In this document: positions 8,399 to 16,014 of the stretch, piece by piece
Layout: every line of letters begins with the position of its first letter
How positions within the stretch are numbered: position 1 is the first letter of the stretch
Source of the DNA: Sphingobacterium haloxyli
GTDB taxonomy: Bacteria > Bacteroidota > Bacteroidia > Sphingobacteriales > Sphingobacteriaceae
Reading direction: 5' to 3'
Assembly: GCF_002980525.1 (NCBI RefSeq)
Contig: NZ_PVBQ01000006.1
Span: forward strand, 1 to 64,000
Length of the DNA: 64,000 bases
The notes under the pieces: generated by a model
Database searches by the model: none
Told to the model about the DNA's origin: nothing
Seen by the model: the letters and a program-made list of their open reading frames with translations, nothing else
Program-made: the position numbers and the translations under genes

Positions 8399-9472
8399 AT
8401 GATGAAACACAATTTTGGGGCAGGACCATGCATACTTCCACAGGAAGTATTTCAAGAAGCTTCGCAAGCTGTCATTGATTTTAATAATACTGGGCTTTCC
8501 ATTCTTGAAATATCGCACCGTTCCAAAGAGTTTGAGCAGGTGATTCAGGAAGCGGAGGCTTTAGTGCGCGAGCTTATGGATGTGCCGTCTGACTATTCTG
8601 TTTTGTTTTTACAGGGAGGAGCGAGTCAGCAATTTGCCATGATTCCGATGAATCTTTTGCCAGAAGGGCGGAAAGCTGCATATCTAGATACAGGTGTCTG
8701 GGCTACGAAAGCTGCAAAAGAGGCGTCGAAAATAGGACAGGTAGCGATTGTGGCTTCCTCATCCGACAAAAACTATACTTACATTCCCAAGGAGTTTTCG
8801 GTACCTTCGGACGCTGCTTATTTCCATTACACCTCAAATAATACTATTTACGGTACGGAAATTTTTCAGAAACCAAATGTAGACGTACCTACCGTAGTTG
8901 ACATGTCATCGGATATATTGAGCCGCGTGATAGACGTCGCTGAATTTGATTTGATATATGCCGGTGCCCAAAAAAATATGGGACCTGCAGGTGTTACATT
9001 GGTTATTGCAAAGAATGATATTTTGGGGAAAACCGGGCGGACACTACCGGCAATATTTGATTATGAAGCGCATGCAAAAGCAGGGTCACTTTATAATACG
9101 CCTCCGGTGTTCTCTATATATGTATCCATGTTGAATCTACGGTGGTTAAAAGAGAAAGGCGGTATATCGGTAATTGAGCAAGAAAATATTATTAAAGCGC
9201 GAACATTATACGATGAAATTGAGCGGAATCCATTTTTCAGAGGCACCGCGAATGAAGAGGACCGTTCTCGAATGAATGTGACATTCGTTATGGACACGCC
9301 GGAGCAGGAAGCTGCTTTCTTGAAACTTGCGCAGGAGCGTGGAATGGTGGGTATTAAAGGACATCGTTCGGTTGGAGGTTTTAGGGCATCGATTTATAAT
9401 GCTCTAGGTATTAGTTCTATCAATGCCCTGGTAGATGTGATGAAAGAATTTGAAGAATTGAGTAATAAATAG
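8399..9472 (+). CDS. serC: Phosphoserine aminotransferase
   Basis: The 357-residue product catalyses 3-phosphohydroxypyruvate to phosphoserine (serine synthesis) and can also serve pyridoxal-phosphate synthesis. It begins HNFGAGPCILPQEVFQEA, the SerC signature, has FLQGGASQQFAMIPMN, and places the PLP lysine in YAGAQKNMGPAGVTLVI (around residue 190). C-terminal GHRSVGGFRASIYNAL is also typical. Start could equally be the second ATG at 8402. It is followed 17 nt later by serA, forming a two-gene operon ended by the terminator at 10457-10498. Confidence 0.97.
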   Translation: MMKHNFGAGPCILPQEVFQEASQAVIDFNNTGLSILEISHRSKEFEQVIQEAEALVRELMDVPSDYSVLFLQGGASQQFAMIPMNLLPEGRKAAYLDTGVWATKAAKEASKIGQVAIVASSSDKNYTYIPKEFSVPSDAAYFHYTSNNTIYGTEIFQKPNVDVPTVVDMSSDILSRVIDVAEFDLIYAGAQKNMGPAGVTLVIAKNDILGKTGRTLPAIFDYEAHAKAGSLYNTPPVFSIYVSMLNLRWLKEKGGISVIEQENIIKARTLYDEIERNPFFRGTANEEDRSRMNVTFVMDTPEQEAAFLKLAQERGMVGIKGHRSVGGFRASIYNALGISSINALVDVMKEFEELSNK

Positions 9473-9489
9473 AATAAACATTTTATTAA

Positions 9490-10437
9490 ATGAAGATATT
9501 AGCGAACGACGGTATTGATGCAGCGGGTAAGAAACTGTTGGAAGATGCCGGATTTGAGGTAGATACAAATCATATTCCGCAAGAAGAGCTTGCGGAAAAG
9601 TTGCAGGCTTATGATGCCATTACTGTACGCAGTGCCACAAAGGTTCGTCAAGCATTGCTTGACGTGTGCCCGAATATTAAAGCTATTGGTCGTGGTGGTG
9701 TAGGAATGGATAATATTGATGTCGACTATGCGCGCTCGAAAGGTATCGCTGTCATCAATACGCCTGCCGCTTCATCGTTATCTGTAGGAGAACTTGTGTT
9801 TGCTCACCTTTTAAATGGTGTGCGCTTTTTGTACGACTCCAATCGCAAGATGCCTGTAGAAGGGAACACAAATTTCGCGGGACTTAAAAAAGCCTACGCC
9901 AAAGGCGTGGAGCTAAGAGGGAAAACATTGGGTGTTGTTGGATTTGGACGGATCGGTAGAGAAACGGCGAAAGTAGCTCTCGGACTGGGAATGGACGTGA
10001 TCTATACCGACCTATTCGACGGACCGACATCTTTATCTCTGACGTTTACCGGTGGCGTTCAAGCAGACTTGCCTGTGAAACAAGTGGCTTTCGAAGAAGT
10101 ATTAAAACAATCGGATTTCATTACTCTTCATGTTCCTTTTCTGGATAAGCCTGCTATCGGAAAAGAAGAGTTTACTTTGTTAAAAGATGGAGTCGGGTTA
10201 GTAAATGCCGCTCGCGGTGGTGTAATAGATGAATTAGAGCTTATCAAAGCACTGGATTCTGGTAAAGTATCTTTTGCGGCATTAGATGTGTTTGATAATG
10301 AGCCAACGCCGAGACAAGAGATTTTGAGTCATTCTCGGATTTCTTTGACGCCGCATATCGGAGCGGCAACAAATGAAGCACAGGAGCGGATCGGTATCGA
10401 ACTGGCGACGCTGCTTATAGATGCTCTGAAGAAGTAA
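9490..10437 (+). CDS. serA: D-3-phosphoglycerate dehydrogenase (short form)
   Basis: The 315-residue product is an NAD-dependent 2-hydroxyacid dehydrogenase. The Rossmann motif is GVVGFGRIGRETAKVALGLG; NAARGGVIDE and the late catalytic His in SLTPHIGAATNEAQ are present. It lacks the C-terminal ACT domain of long SerA, so the usual allosteric serine feedback site is missing. Pairing with serC directly upstream supports assignment to phosphoserine synthesis rather than another hydroxyacid dehydrogenase. Confidence 0.93.
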   Translation: MKILANDGIDAAGKKLLEDAGFEVDTNHIPQEELAEKLQAYDAITVRSATKVRQALLDVCPNIKAIGRGGVGMDNIDVDYARSKGIAVINTPAASSLSVGELVFAHLLNGVRFLYDSNRKMPVEGNTNFAGLKKAYAKGVELRGKTLGVVGFGRIGRETAKVALGLGMDVIYTDLFDGPTSLSLTFTGGVQADLPVKQVAFEEVLKQSDFITLHVPFLDKPAIGKEEFTLLKDGVGLVNAARGGVIDELELIKALDSGKVSFAALDVFDNEPTPRQEILSHSRISLTPHIGAATNEAQERIGIELATLLIDALKK

Positions 10438-10456
10438 TTCTTCCGCATGAAATATA

Positions 10457-10498
10457 TGCGGCACAAAAGCAATGAAAAGCATTTGTGCCGCTTTTTTG
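10457..10498 (+). terminator. Intrinsic terminator of serC-serA
   Basis: GCGGCACAAAAGC pairs with GCATTTGTGCCGC (one mismatched position) around an 8-nt loop and is followed by TTTTTTG. Confidence 0.9.
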
Positions 10499-10558
10499 TG
10501 TAAAATAATTACATTTACAGGTTTTTTGAAAGATAGTAATAGATACTACGATTATAAT

Positions 10559-11872
10559 ATGAAAATTCTAAAGTTTGGTGGCACATCAGTGGGAAGTGCC
10601 CAACGTATCAAAGGGTTACTGGATATTGTAAACCCTACGGAACGCCAGCTTGTTGTTCTATCGGCTGTAGCTGGTACGACAAACGCTTTGGTGGAAATTG
10701 GACATGCTTTTTTAGCGGGAAAAACCGAAGAGGCATTGAATTTAATCAAGTTGCACAAGGATAAGTACGAAGAACTGATAAAGGAGCTCTTTTCGACGGA
10801 TCAGGGACTTGAAAAGGGCAAGAATCTGATTGATTATCACTTTAATTATATCGCTTCATTGGGGAATGAGATGTTCACGCCCGTCGAAGAAAAAATCATT
10901 TTGGCACAGGGTGAGTTGTTGTCGACCACATTGTTTCATTTTCATTTAGAAGAAATCGGGGTTTCGTCGGTATTGTTGCCTGCGTTGGATTTCATGAAAA
11001 TAGATGAAGACAACGAACCCATGGTACCTTATATCGGGGAGAAGCTTTCTGCTTTATTGGCGGAATGCTCTGATAATTCCTTGTTTATTACACAAGGTTA
11101 CATCTGTCGTAATTCGTTTGGTGAAATTGACAATCTACGTCGTGGAGGGTCTGACTATACAGCTTCGCTTATTGGCGCAGCTATCCAAGCGGAAGAAGTC
11201 GAAATATGGACGGATATTAATGGGATGCACAATAATGACCCACGCGTAGTAAAAGGCACACAGCCGATAGCAAATCTGAGTTTTGATGAGGCCGCGGAGC
11301 TAGCCTATTTCGGAGCTAAGATTTTACACCCACAGAGTGTATTCCCCGCACAGCGATATAATGTACCCGTGCGTCTACTGAATACGATGGATCCACAAGC
11401 AGCCGGCACGCTAATAAGCAAAGAGGGGGGGAGCAAAGGGCAGATTAGGGCGATTGCGGCTAAAGATGGAATTACGGCCATCCATATCCACTCTTCCCGT
11501 ATGTTGTTGGCTTATGGTTTCTTACGGAAGATATTCGAAATATTTGAACGGTACAAAACACCGATCGATATGATTACAACATCGGAAGTAGCGGTTTCGT
11601 TGACGGTGGACGACACTCGAAATCTAGAAGACATTATCAAAGAAGTCGAAGACTTCGGTTCCGTACATGTGGATTATAATCAGACCATCGTTTGTGTAGT
11701 GGGTGATTTTAGCGCCAATACACATGGGTATGCGGCCAAGGTATTAGATGCGATCAAACATCTCCCATTACGTATGATTTCTTATGGGGGCTCGGACTAT
11801 AACGTTTCTATCTTGTTGGACAATAGTCACAAAACCGAAGCGCTTCGTTCCTTGCATAATAGATTATTTTAG
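10559..11872 (+). CDS. lysC: Aspartate kinase (monofunctional, ACT-domain)
   Basis: The 437-residue product begins MKILKFGGTSVGSAQRIKG, the aspartokinase signature, which fixes the start; upstream in-frame codons run back through the serA terminator. RRGGSDYTASLIGAA and WTDINGMHNNDPRVV (aspartate/ATP site) follow, then two ACT domains in the last 150 residues, including IDMITTSEVAVSLTVD. It phosphorylates aspartate, the first step to lysine, threonine and methionine. No homoserine dehydrogenase domain is fused. lysA follows 89 nt later. No lysine riboswitch is seen in the short leader. Confidence 0.95.
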   Translation: MKILKFGGTSVGSAQRIKGLLDIVNPTERQLVVLSAVAGTTNALVEIGHAFLAGKTEEALNLIKLHKDKYEELIKELFSTDQGLEKGKNLIDYHFNYIASLGNEMFTPVEEKIILAQGELLSTTLFHFHLEEIGVSSVLLPALDFMKIDEDNEPMVPYIGEKLSALLAECSDNSLFITQGYICRNSFGEIDNLRRGGSDYTASLIGAAIQAEEVEIWTDINGMHNNDPRVVKGTQPIANLSFDEAAELAYFGAKILHPQSVFPAQRYNVPVRLLNTMDPQAAGTLISKEGGSKGQIRAIAAKDGITAIHIHSSRMLLAYGFLRKIFEIFERYKTPIDMITTSEVAVSLTVDDTRNLEDIIKEVEDFGSVHVDYNQTIVCVVGDFSANTHGYAAKVLDAIKHLPLRMISYGGSDYNVSILLDNSHKTEALRSLHNRLF

Positions 11873-11961
11873 ACCTTTATAAGCGAGGGGGCGATGGTGG
11901 CGTCGCCCAGTGAATAAGAAATAGAGGGCGTTGCCCAAAATCACAAAGACGAAAAAATTAT

Positions 11962-13140
11962 ATGTTGTTTAATAATATTCAGCGAGAAAGAATAAGAGAT
12001 TTAGAAACACCATTCTACTATTACGACCTTGATCTATTGAACGAGACGTTGGACCACGCGAAACATGCTGCGGATAAGCGAGGGTTCCATGTGCATTACG
12101 CGTTGAAGGCTAATTTTAATGATCGTTTGTTGTCTGTGATCCAATCGAAAGGATTCGGCGCAGATTGTGTAAGCGGAAACGAAGTTCAAAAGGCGATTGA
12201 TCTAGGTTTTACAGCCGATAAGATTACATTTGCAGGGGTGGGGAAATCGGATAAAGAAATTATCCTCTCCTTGCAACATGGCATATTTGCCTTTAATGTT
12301 GAGTCTATTCAAGAGATGGAGGTCATTAATGAGCTGGCTAGTAAGCTGGGTGTCATCGCCAAGGTGTCATTACGGATTAACCCTAATATCGACGCCAATA
12401 CGCATCATTATATCACGACGGGACTCGATGAGAACAAATTCGGCGTTCCGACTTCAGAGCTAGAAACTGCTGCATCAGTCATCAGACAAGCAAAAAACGT
12501 CGAACTGATTGGGTTGCACTTCCACGTCGGATCGCAGATAACCGATATGAATGTTTTCAAGAGCTTGTGCGTTAAAGTAAATGAATGGAAAAATTGGTTC
12601 GAAGAGCGGGGAACACAAATCAAAGTGTTAAATGTAGGAGGTGGATTGGGGGTAGATTACCAACTTCCTGATGACAATCCGATCCCTGATTTTGAGACGT
12701 ATTTTGAAATATTCGACCGGTTTTTAGAACGAGCTCCGCATCAGGAGGTCCATTTTGAATTAGGACGTGCATTGGTGGCGCAATCGGGATCGCTTATCAC
12801 AAAGGTATTATACACCAAGAGTGGTGTAAAGAAGCACTTTTTAGTGGTTGATGCAGGGATGACAGAACTGATGAGACCGGCCTTATATCAAGCGTACCAC
12901 AAGATAGAGCGCGTGGACACAGACCAAGAGCCAGGTGTCCTGTACGATGTTGTAGGACCCATCTGCGAAAGTTCTGATTGCTTCGGTAAAGAAGTGCCTT
13001 TGCCGCAATCGGAGAGGGGAGATTTGATTGCTATCCGCACGGCGGGTGCATATGGCGAAGTAATGGCCTCTCATTACAATCTACGTGATGAAGTGCGCTA
13101 TTTGTACAGCGATGCATTAAATTTATCCCCCTCACTATGA
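11962..13140 (+). CDS. lysA: Diaminopimelate decarboxylase
   Basis: The 392-residue product is a fold-III PLP decarboxylase making lysine from meso-diaminopimelate. The PLP lysine lies in HVHYALKANFNDRLL (about residue 49), with GLHFHVGSQI, NVGGGLGVDY and the C-terminal GPICESSDCFGKE cysteine motif at the active site. It follows lysC, completing a first-and-last-step lysine pair. The 89-nt gap contains two GC-rich inverted repeats (GGGCGA/TCGCCC at 11889-11908 and GGGC/GCCC near 11930) without a T-tract. Confidence 0.96.
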   Translation: MLFNNIQRERIRDLETPFYYYDLDLLNETLDHAKHAADKRGFHVHYALKANFNDRLLSVIQSKGFGADCVSGNEVQKAIDLGFTADKITFAGVGKSDKEIILSLQHGIFAFNVESIQEMEVINELASKLGVIAKVSLRINPNIDANTHHYITTGLDENKFGVPTSELETAASVIRQAKNVELIGLHFHVGSQITDMNVFKSLCVKVNEWKNWFEERGTQIKVLNVGGGLGVDYQLPDDNPIPDFETYFEIFDRFLERAPHQEVHFELGRALVAQSGSLITKVLYTKSGVKKHFLVVDAGMTELMRPALYQAYHKIERVDTDQEPGVLYDVVGPICESSDCFGKEVPLPQSERGDLIAIRTAGAYGEVMASHYNLRDEVRYLYSDALNLSPSL

Positions 13141-13179
13141 ACAAGTTTTTGTTTTTCTAAAAAAAAGAGGTAAAGAATA

Positions 13180-13210
13180 TTTGCATTTTAAATCGAAATT
13201 CCTACTTTTG
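13180..13210 (+). promoter_or_regulatory. tRNA-Lys promoter
   Basis: TTTG (13180-13183), exactly 19 nt, then TACTTTTG (13203-13210): a textbook Bacteroidota housekeeping promoter, about 44 nt before the tRNA. Confidence 0.85.
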
Positions 13211-13253
13211 CATCACTTCAAACAATGAAGCGGCGCTTCAGAAAATGAAGGAC

Positions 13254-13326
13254 GATTCCGTAGCTCAGCTGGTAGAGCAATACACTTTTAATGTATGGGT
13301 CCTGGGTTCGAATCCCAGCGGGATCA
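13254..13326 (+). tRNA. tRNA-Lys (UUU)
   Basis: The 73-nt cloverleaf closes fully. The acceptor GATTCCG pairs with CGGGATC (one G-T pair), the D arm is GCTCAGCTGGTAGAGC, and the anticodon stem ATACA/TGTAT encloses loop CTTTTAA with anticodon TTT. The T arm is CTGGG-TTCGAAT-CCCAG. CCA is not encoded. It is followed at once by an intrinsic terminator. Seventeen nt of its 3' end (13311-13327) recur at 13396-13412 with one mismatch. Confidence 0.97.
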
Positions 13327-13327
13327 C

Positions 13328-13354
13328 AAAGCCACTCGAATAAGAGTGGCTTTT
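13328..13354 (+). terminator. Intrinsic terminator after tRNA-Lys
   Basis: AAAGCCACTC and GAGTGGCTTTT form a 7-bp GC-rich core stem (GCCACTC/GAGTGGC), extended by A-T pairs, around the 6-nt loop GAATAA, ending in T4. Confidence 0.88.
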
Positions 13355-13395
13355 GTTATTTAAGCTGGGATGAGAATGAAGGGACGGGCTGAGCC

Positions 13396-13412
13396 AATCC
13401 CAACGGGATCAC
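13396..13412 (+). repeat. Partial duplicate of tRNA-Lys 3' end (att-like)
   Basis: AATCCCAACGGGATCAC matches the tRNA 3' end (13311-13327) at 16 of 17 positions. Such copies arise when an integrase-borne element inserts into a tRNA gene and restores its end. AT-rich accessory genes follow directly. No integrase is visible in the window, so this may be a footprint of a lost or decayed element. Confidence 0.55.
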
Positions 13413-13513
13413 TTCTTGGGACAAAGAAAAAAAAAGACTTACCCCATTTTTTTAGACAGTAATTCACTACTTTTTTTGAGTTAACATATATACTATCACA
13501 GAATCGCCGGTGT

Positions 13514-13981
13514 TCAACAAATCGAATTATCTATTTTTGCATAAACTATATAATTAACCCAACCAAATAGGAACCCTAAAAAAAGCGAAACGGATGATTT
13601 AAGAGCTTGCTCAATTGTTGGTTCTGCATTTAAGCCGAACCATACAATCATACCTATAAAATAAGCGGGAAGTACATTTAAAGTTTTAAGTTTTGTTACG
13701 TAAAACACACCTGTCAAAACAATTCCTACGGAAAGATGAAACCATATTTGACTCAAATTTTCAATCAGGAAGTTTCCAAAGAAAACTATAATAATTGCTA
13801 TAAGTATTCCGAAAAGTTGTTGTATGTAAATCTTTAGAGAAACTTGTTTAGTTGGGCTCAAAAGGGACAAACTGGTCCAACCTAAAAAAAGTACCCAGGT
13901 AGGCAAATTCAGAGAGAAGGTGAATATTGTTGCTAAAGAAGCTAATATTCCTAGACTTATCGCTTTGTAAAATGATTGCAT
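13514..13981 (-). CDS. DUF1097 family membrane protein
   Basis: The 155-residue product is almost wholly hydrophobic with about five membrane segments, including SLGILASLATIFTFSLNL, LFGILIAIIIVFFGNFL and SVSLFLGFLFGWVNYIVYA. Length and pattern fit DUF1097 (E. coli YcdZ type), inner-membrane proteins of unknown function. It lies 5 nt after the flavin reductase gene and is probably co-transcribed with it under HxlR control. Base composition is AT-richer than the neighbouring lysine genes, consistent with acquired DNA. Confidence 0.65.
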   Translation of the reverse strand: MQSFYKAISLGILASLATIFTFSLNLPTWVLFLGWTSLSLLSPTKQVSLKIYIQQLFGILIAIIIVFFGNFLIENLSQIWFHLSVGIVLTGVFYVTKLKTLNVLPAYFIGMIVWFGLNAEPTIEQALKSSVSLFLGFLFGWVNYIVYAKIDNSIC

Positions 13982-13986
13982 ATCCT

Positions 13987-14658
13987 TTAGTATTTTCCAG
14001 CCGAAATAATGGGTTCATTAAATATATTTTTTAGCCGGCTATTCCATCTTCCTATTAATGATTTTCGTTCATCTTCTGTTAAATGTGCAACAGAATAATT
14101 GATTTCAGGCTCTAATACTGAGAACCCTACACATTCTAATATTCCTCTATTTATAGGCCTTAAAATACCAAGTATATCGCCATGAAAACCATCACTTGCA
14201 TAAGTTTCTTCTGGACTTCCCGTAGTAACAGATATTAATGCTTTCTTACCCTTTAATGTTCCATTTTCGTAGTAACCACCGCCTTTAAAAAATCTCCCAG
14301 ATGTAAAAATTCTGTCTGTCCAACCTTTTAGAATAGCAGGAGGGGCAAATCTCCATAAAGGGAATTGCCAAATCATTAGATCGCACCATTCAACTTTTTC
14401 TTGTTCAATTCGAGTTTCATCGGTATAACTGTTATTCATCTCTGCTGCGTATATCTCTTCTACCTGTAATTTCAGAAAGTTTGGATTTTTCACAGACTTA
14501 AAATTACTTCGGTCATAAACAGGGTTAAATTTCATTGTGTACAAGTCTGTAGTTCTTACTTCATGTCCATTTTCAATAAATGTTTTGATGGCGGATTGAT
14601 ATAATGCAGCGTTAAAACTTTTAGGTTCAGGATGTGCTAACACAATTAATATTTTCAT
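13987..14658 (-). CDS. NAD(P)H-dependent flavin oxidoreductase (quinone reductase type)
   Basis: The 223-residue product has the flavodoxin_2 fold: MKILIVLAHPEPKSFNAAL at the N-terminus, DLMIWQFPLWRFAPPAILKG (FMN and substrate loop), GKKALISVTTGSPEETY. These are MdaB/DT-diaphorase-like two-electron quinone reductases. The start at 14658 is chosen because it gives the canonical N-terminus and follows a TAGCTTTG -7 box (14687-14680). The gene diverges from an HxlR regulator, an arrangement typical of quinone/electrophile-induced detoxification. Confidence 0.85.
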   Translation of the reverse strand: MKILIVLAHPEPKSFNAALYQSAIKTFIENGHEVRTTDLYTMKFNPVYDRSNFKSVKNPNFLKLQVEEIYAAEMNNSYTDETRIEQEKVEWCDLMIWQFPLWRFAPPAILKGWTDRIFTSGRFFKGGGYYENGTLKGKKALISVTTGSPEETYASDGFHGDILGILRPINRGILECVGFSVLEPEINYSVAHLTEDERKSLIGRWNSRLKNIFNEPIISAGKY

Positions 14659-14679
14659 TGCTTTAAATTTAGTTTCCAA

Positions 14680-14707
14680 CAAAGCTATTTTCATTTCCAT
14701 ATCTTTG
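14680..14707. promoter_or_regulatory. Divergent promoters for flavin reductase and HxlR genes
   Basis: Perfect TAnnTTTG boxes face away from each other: TAGCTTTG on the minus strand (14687-14680) and TATCTTTG on the plus strand (14700-14707), only 12 nt apart. A regulator bound between them could control both genes. Confidence 0.65.
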
Positions 14708-14750
14708 CAAGGAAGCAGGACATTGTTAGCAACTCACAATTTTGTTAGAA

Positions 14751-15140
14751 ATGGGAAAAAGAAAACTCACAAGTACGAATACTATAAACAGAGACTATTT
14801 AAAAAATGAATGCGGTACTATGTACGCGTTGACCTTACTTTCTGGTAGATGGAAAATGACTATTCTTCATAAACTGTCAAAACGCGATTTGCGCTTTACG
14901 GAATTGAAAGAAGCAATAGTTAATATTTCTGATAGAATGCTTTCCTTGCAATTAAAAGAAATGGAAAAAGATGGACTAGTTGAACGGAATGTATACGCTG
15001 AGGTACCCCCAAGAGTAGAGTATAGGCTAACGACAAGTACCAAAAACTTGATTTCTGTTTGGGACAAATTAAATGTTTGGGGCGACAATCATCGAGCAAT
15101 GATAGAATCAAAGCATAAAAAAGAGCAGCGATTTCTATAA
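14751..15140 (+). CDS. HxlR-family winged-helix regulator, probably redox-responsive
   Basis: The 129-residue product matches HxlR/YodB regulators: CGTMYALTLLSGRWKMTILH, FTELKEAIVNISDRMLSLQL (recognition helix) and the wing around PPRVEYRLTT. A single cysteine lies just before the core (residue 21 from ATG 14751), the place of the redox-sensing cysteine in YodB/HypR-type members. Start 14751 follows the TATCTTTG -7 box by about 43 nt. Divergence from the quinone-reductase gene suggests it senses quinones or other electrophiles and derepresses that operon. Confidence 0.85.
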   Translation: MGKRKLTSTNTINRDYLKNECGTMYALTLLSGRWKMTILHKLSKRDLRFTELKEAIVNISDRMLSLQLKEMEKDGLVERNVYAEVPPRVEYRLTTSTKNLISVWDKLNVWGDNHRAMIESKHKKEQRFL

Positions 15141-15298
15141 ATGATTTATTGATAGACAGGTCGGGCGGATTGCCACAGGAAGCGCGGGGCGAAGACTATG
15201 AAGAACATGCATTTGCCAACGGCATAAAGAAGAAACGAGAAAAAAATGTAAGCATACGTTTGGTTTTGATGATTTATCATCAGATAAATTATTTCTAA
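15141..15298 (+). pseudogene. Possible remnant of a mobilisation-gene 3' end
   Basis: In one plus-strand frame a stop-free stretch reads RSGGLPQEARGEDYEEHAF followed by ANGIKKKREKN and then drifts into AT-rich sequence to a TAA at 15296-15298. The acidic patch followed by a Lys/Arg tail resembles C-termini of Bacteroidota relaxases, and its GC content is far above its surroundings. There is no start codon or upstream coding in this frame. This is a weak identification from memory of the family. Confidence 0.25.
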
Positions 15299-15330
15299 TT
15301 TTGCTACTACAAAATCATGTACGCTATACA

Positions 15331-15519
15331 ATGCCAACAAAACTCGAACTCAAAGAAGCAAAAATGTCACTTACCTCGCTATTAAGTAAATGTGACAAAG
15401 CAATCCTCAAATTGGAAAAGAAATCTTCACAACATACATTAATGGTACGACGAATAAAAGCGTTGAATATCTCCTTACAACTTATAGAAAGCGAATTACA
15501 AAAGAATATCTCTGCATAA
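15331..15519 (+). CDS. Small hypothetical protein
   Basis: The 62-residue product (MPTKLELKEAKMSLTSLLSK...) is lysine-rich and helical, with heptad-like leucines suggesting a short coiled coil; no signal peptide or membrane segment. A perfect TAATTTTG -7 box at 15296-15303 lies 27 nt before the ATG, which supports expression from this start rather than an upstream TTG inside the box. It sits in the accessory stretch after tRNA-Lys. Not recognised. Confidence 0.5.
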   Translation: MPTKLELKEAKMSLTSLLSKCDKAILKLEKKSSQHTLMVRRIKALNISLQLIESELQKNISA

Positions 15520-15713
15520 AAAGGCTAATAAGCCAAGTACAGTCACCAAAAGCCATCCGACACTTTGCGCCCTATGTCTGCTAACAGATTTTGCAGACCG
15601 TCAGTTCGACATAACCTATGGTCGCGAAATTCGATATAACCGTGTCCGAACATTTTCCTGCTAATAACGTTCTCTTAAGTAGGAGCAAACGATATGAAAA
15701 AAGGTAACGCGTT
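15520..15713. other. Intergenic stretch without recognised features
   Basis: No RNA gene, promoter or repeat recognised. Just before the lipoprotein gene an AGGAG site precedes a seven-codon ORF (MKKGNAL, 15694-15717) whose stop overlaps the lipoprotein ATG; it might be a leader peptide or chance. Confidence 0.3.
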
Positions 15714-15998
15714 ATGAGGAAGCTTACAAAACAGACAAAGATCAATATAGCAATAGGAATCACGCTAGCAAGTATAGTATTGGTAGCTTGTAATGGAGAG
15801 TCGGCGTCGTCATCTACAGATAACACCGACTCTCTTCTCCATCCTGCTGAGGACAGTGGTGTCCCGCTGAATTATCTCGAACGTAATAAAGACCCGGACA
15901 CGGTCGATCAGAAAATAGAGAATAATTCCGGCGTACCATTAAATAACCTAAATCGAGATAATAGTTATGATACGATAAGCTCTCCTGATCTGGATTGA
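15714..15998 (+). CDS. Small lipoprotein with a duplicated motif
   Basis: The 94-residue product has a hydrophobic signal segment (INIAIGITLASIVLVAC) ending in a lipobox, so Cys26 is the predicted lipidated residue. The mature part is hydrophilic and Asp/Ser/Asn-rich. It repeats a unit: SGVPLNYLERNKDPDTV and SGVPLNNLNRDNSYDTI, 32 residues apart. No known domain. It ends 16 nt from the convergent ABC operon. Function unknown. Confidence 0.6.
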   Translation: MRKLTKQTKINIAIGITLASIVLVACNGESASSSTDNTDSLLHPAEDSGVPLNYLERNKDPDTVDQKIENNSGVPLNNLNRDNSYDTISSPDLD

Positions 15999-16014
15999 AC
16001 GCACGGGTGAATGG

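Noticed and set aside
10472-10558. 29-codon N-terminal extension of lysC
   Set aside because: It starts inside the serA terminator and the aspartokinase signature begins at ATG 10559.
10499-10558. Lysine riboswitch upstream of lysC
   Set aside because: The gap is only 60 nt, far too short, and has no fitting structure.
11873-11961. GC-rich inverted repeats between lysC and lysA as a terminator
   Set aside because: No T-tract follows either stem; left as unassigned structure.
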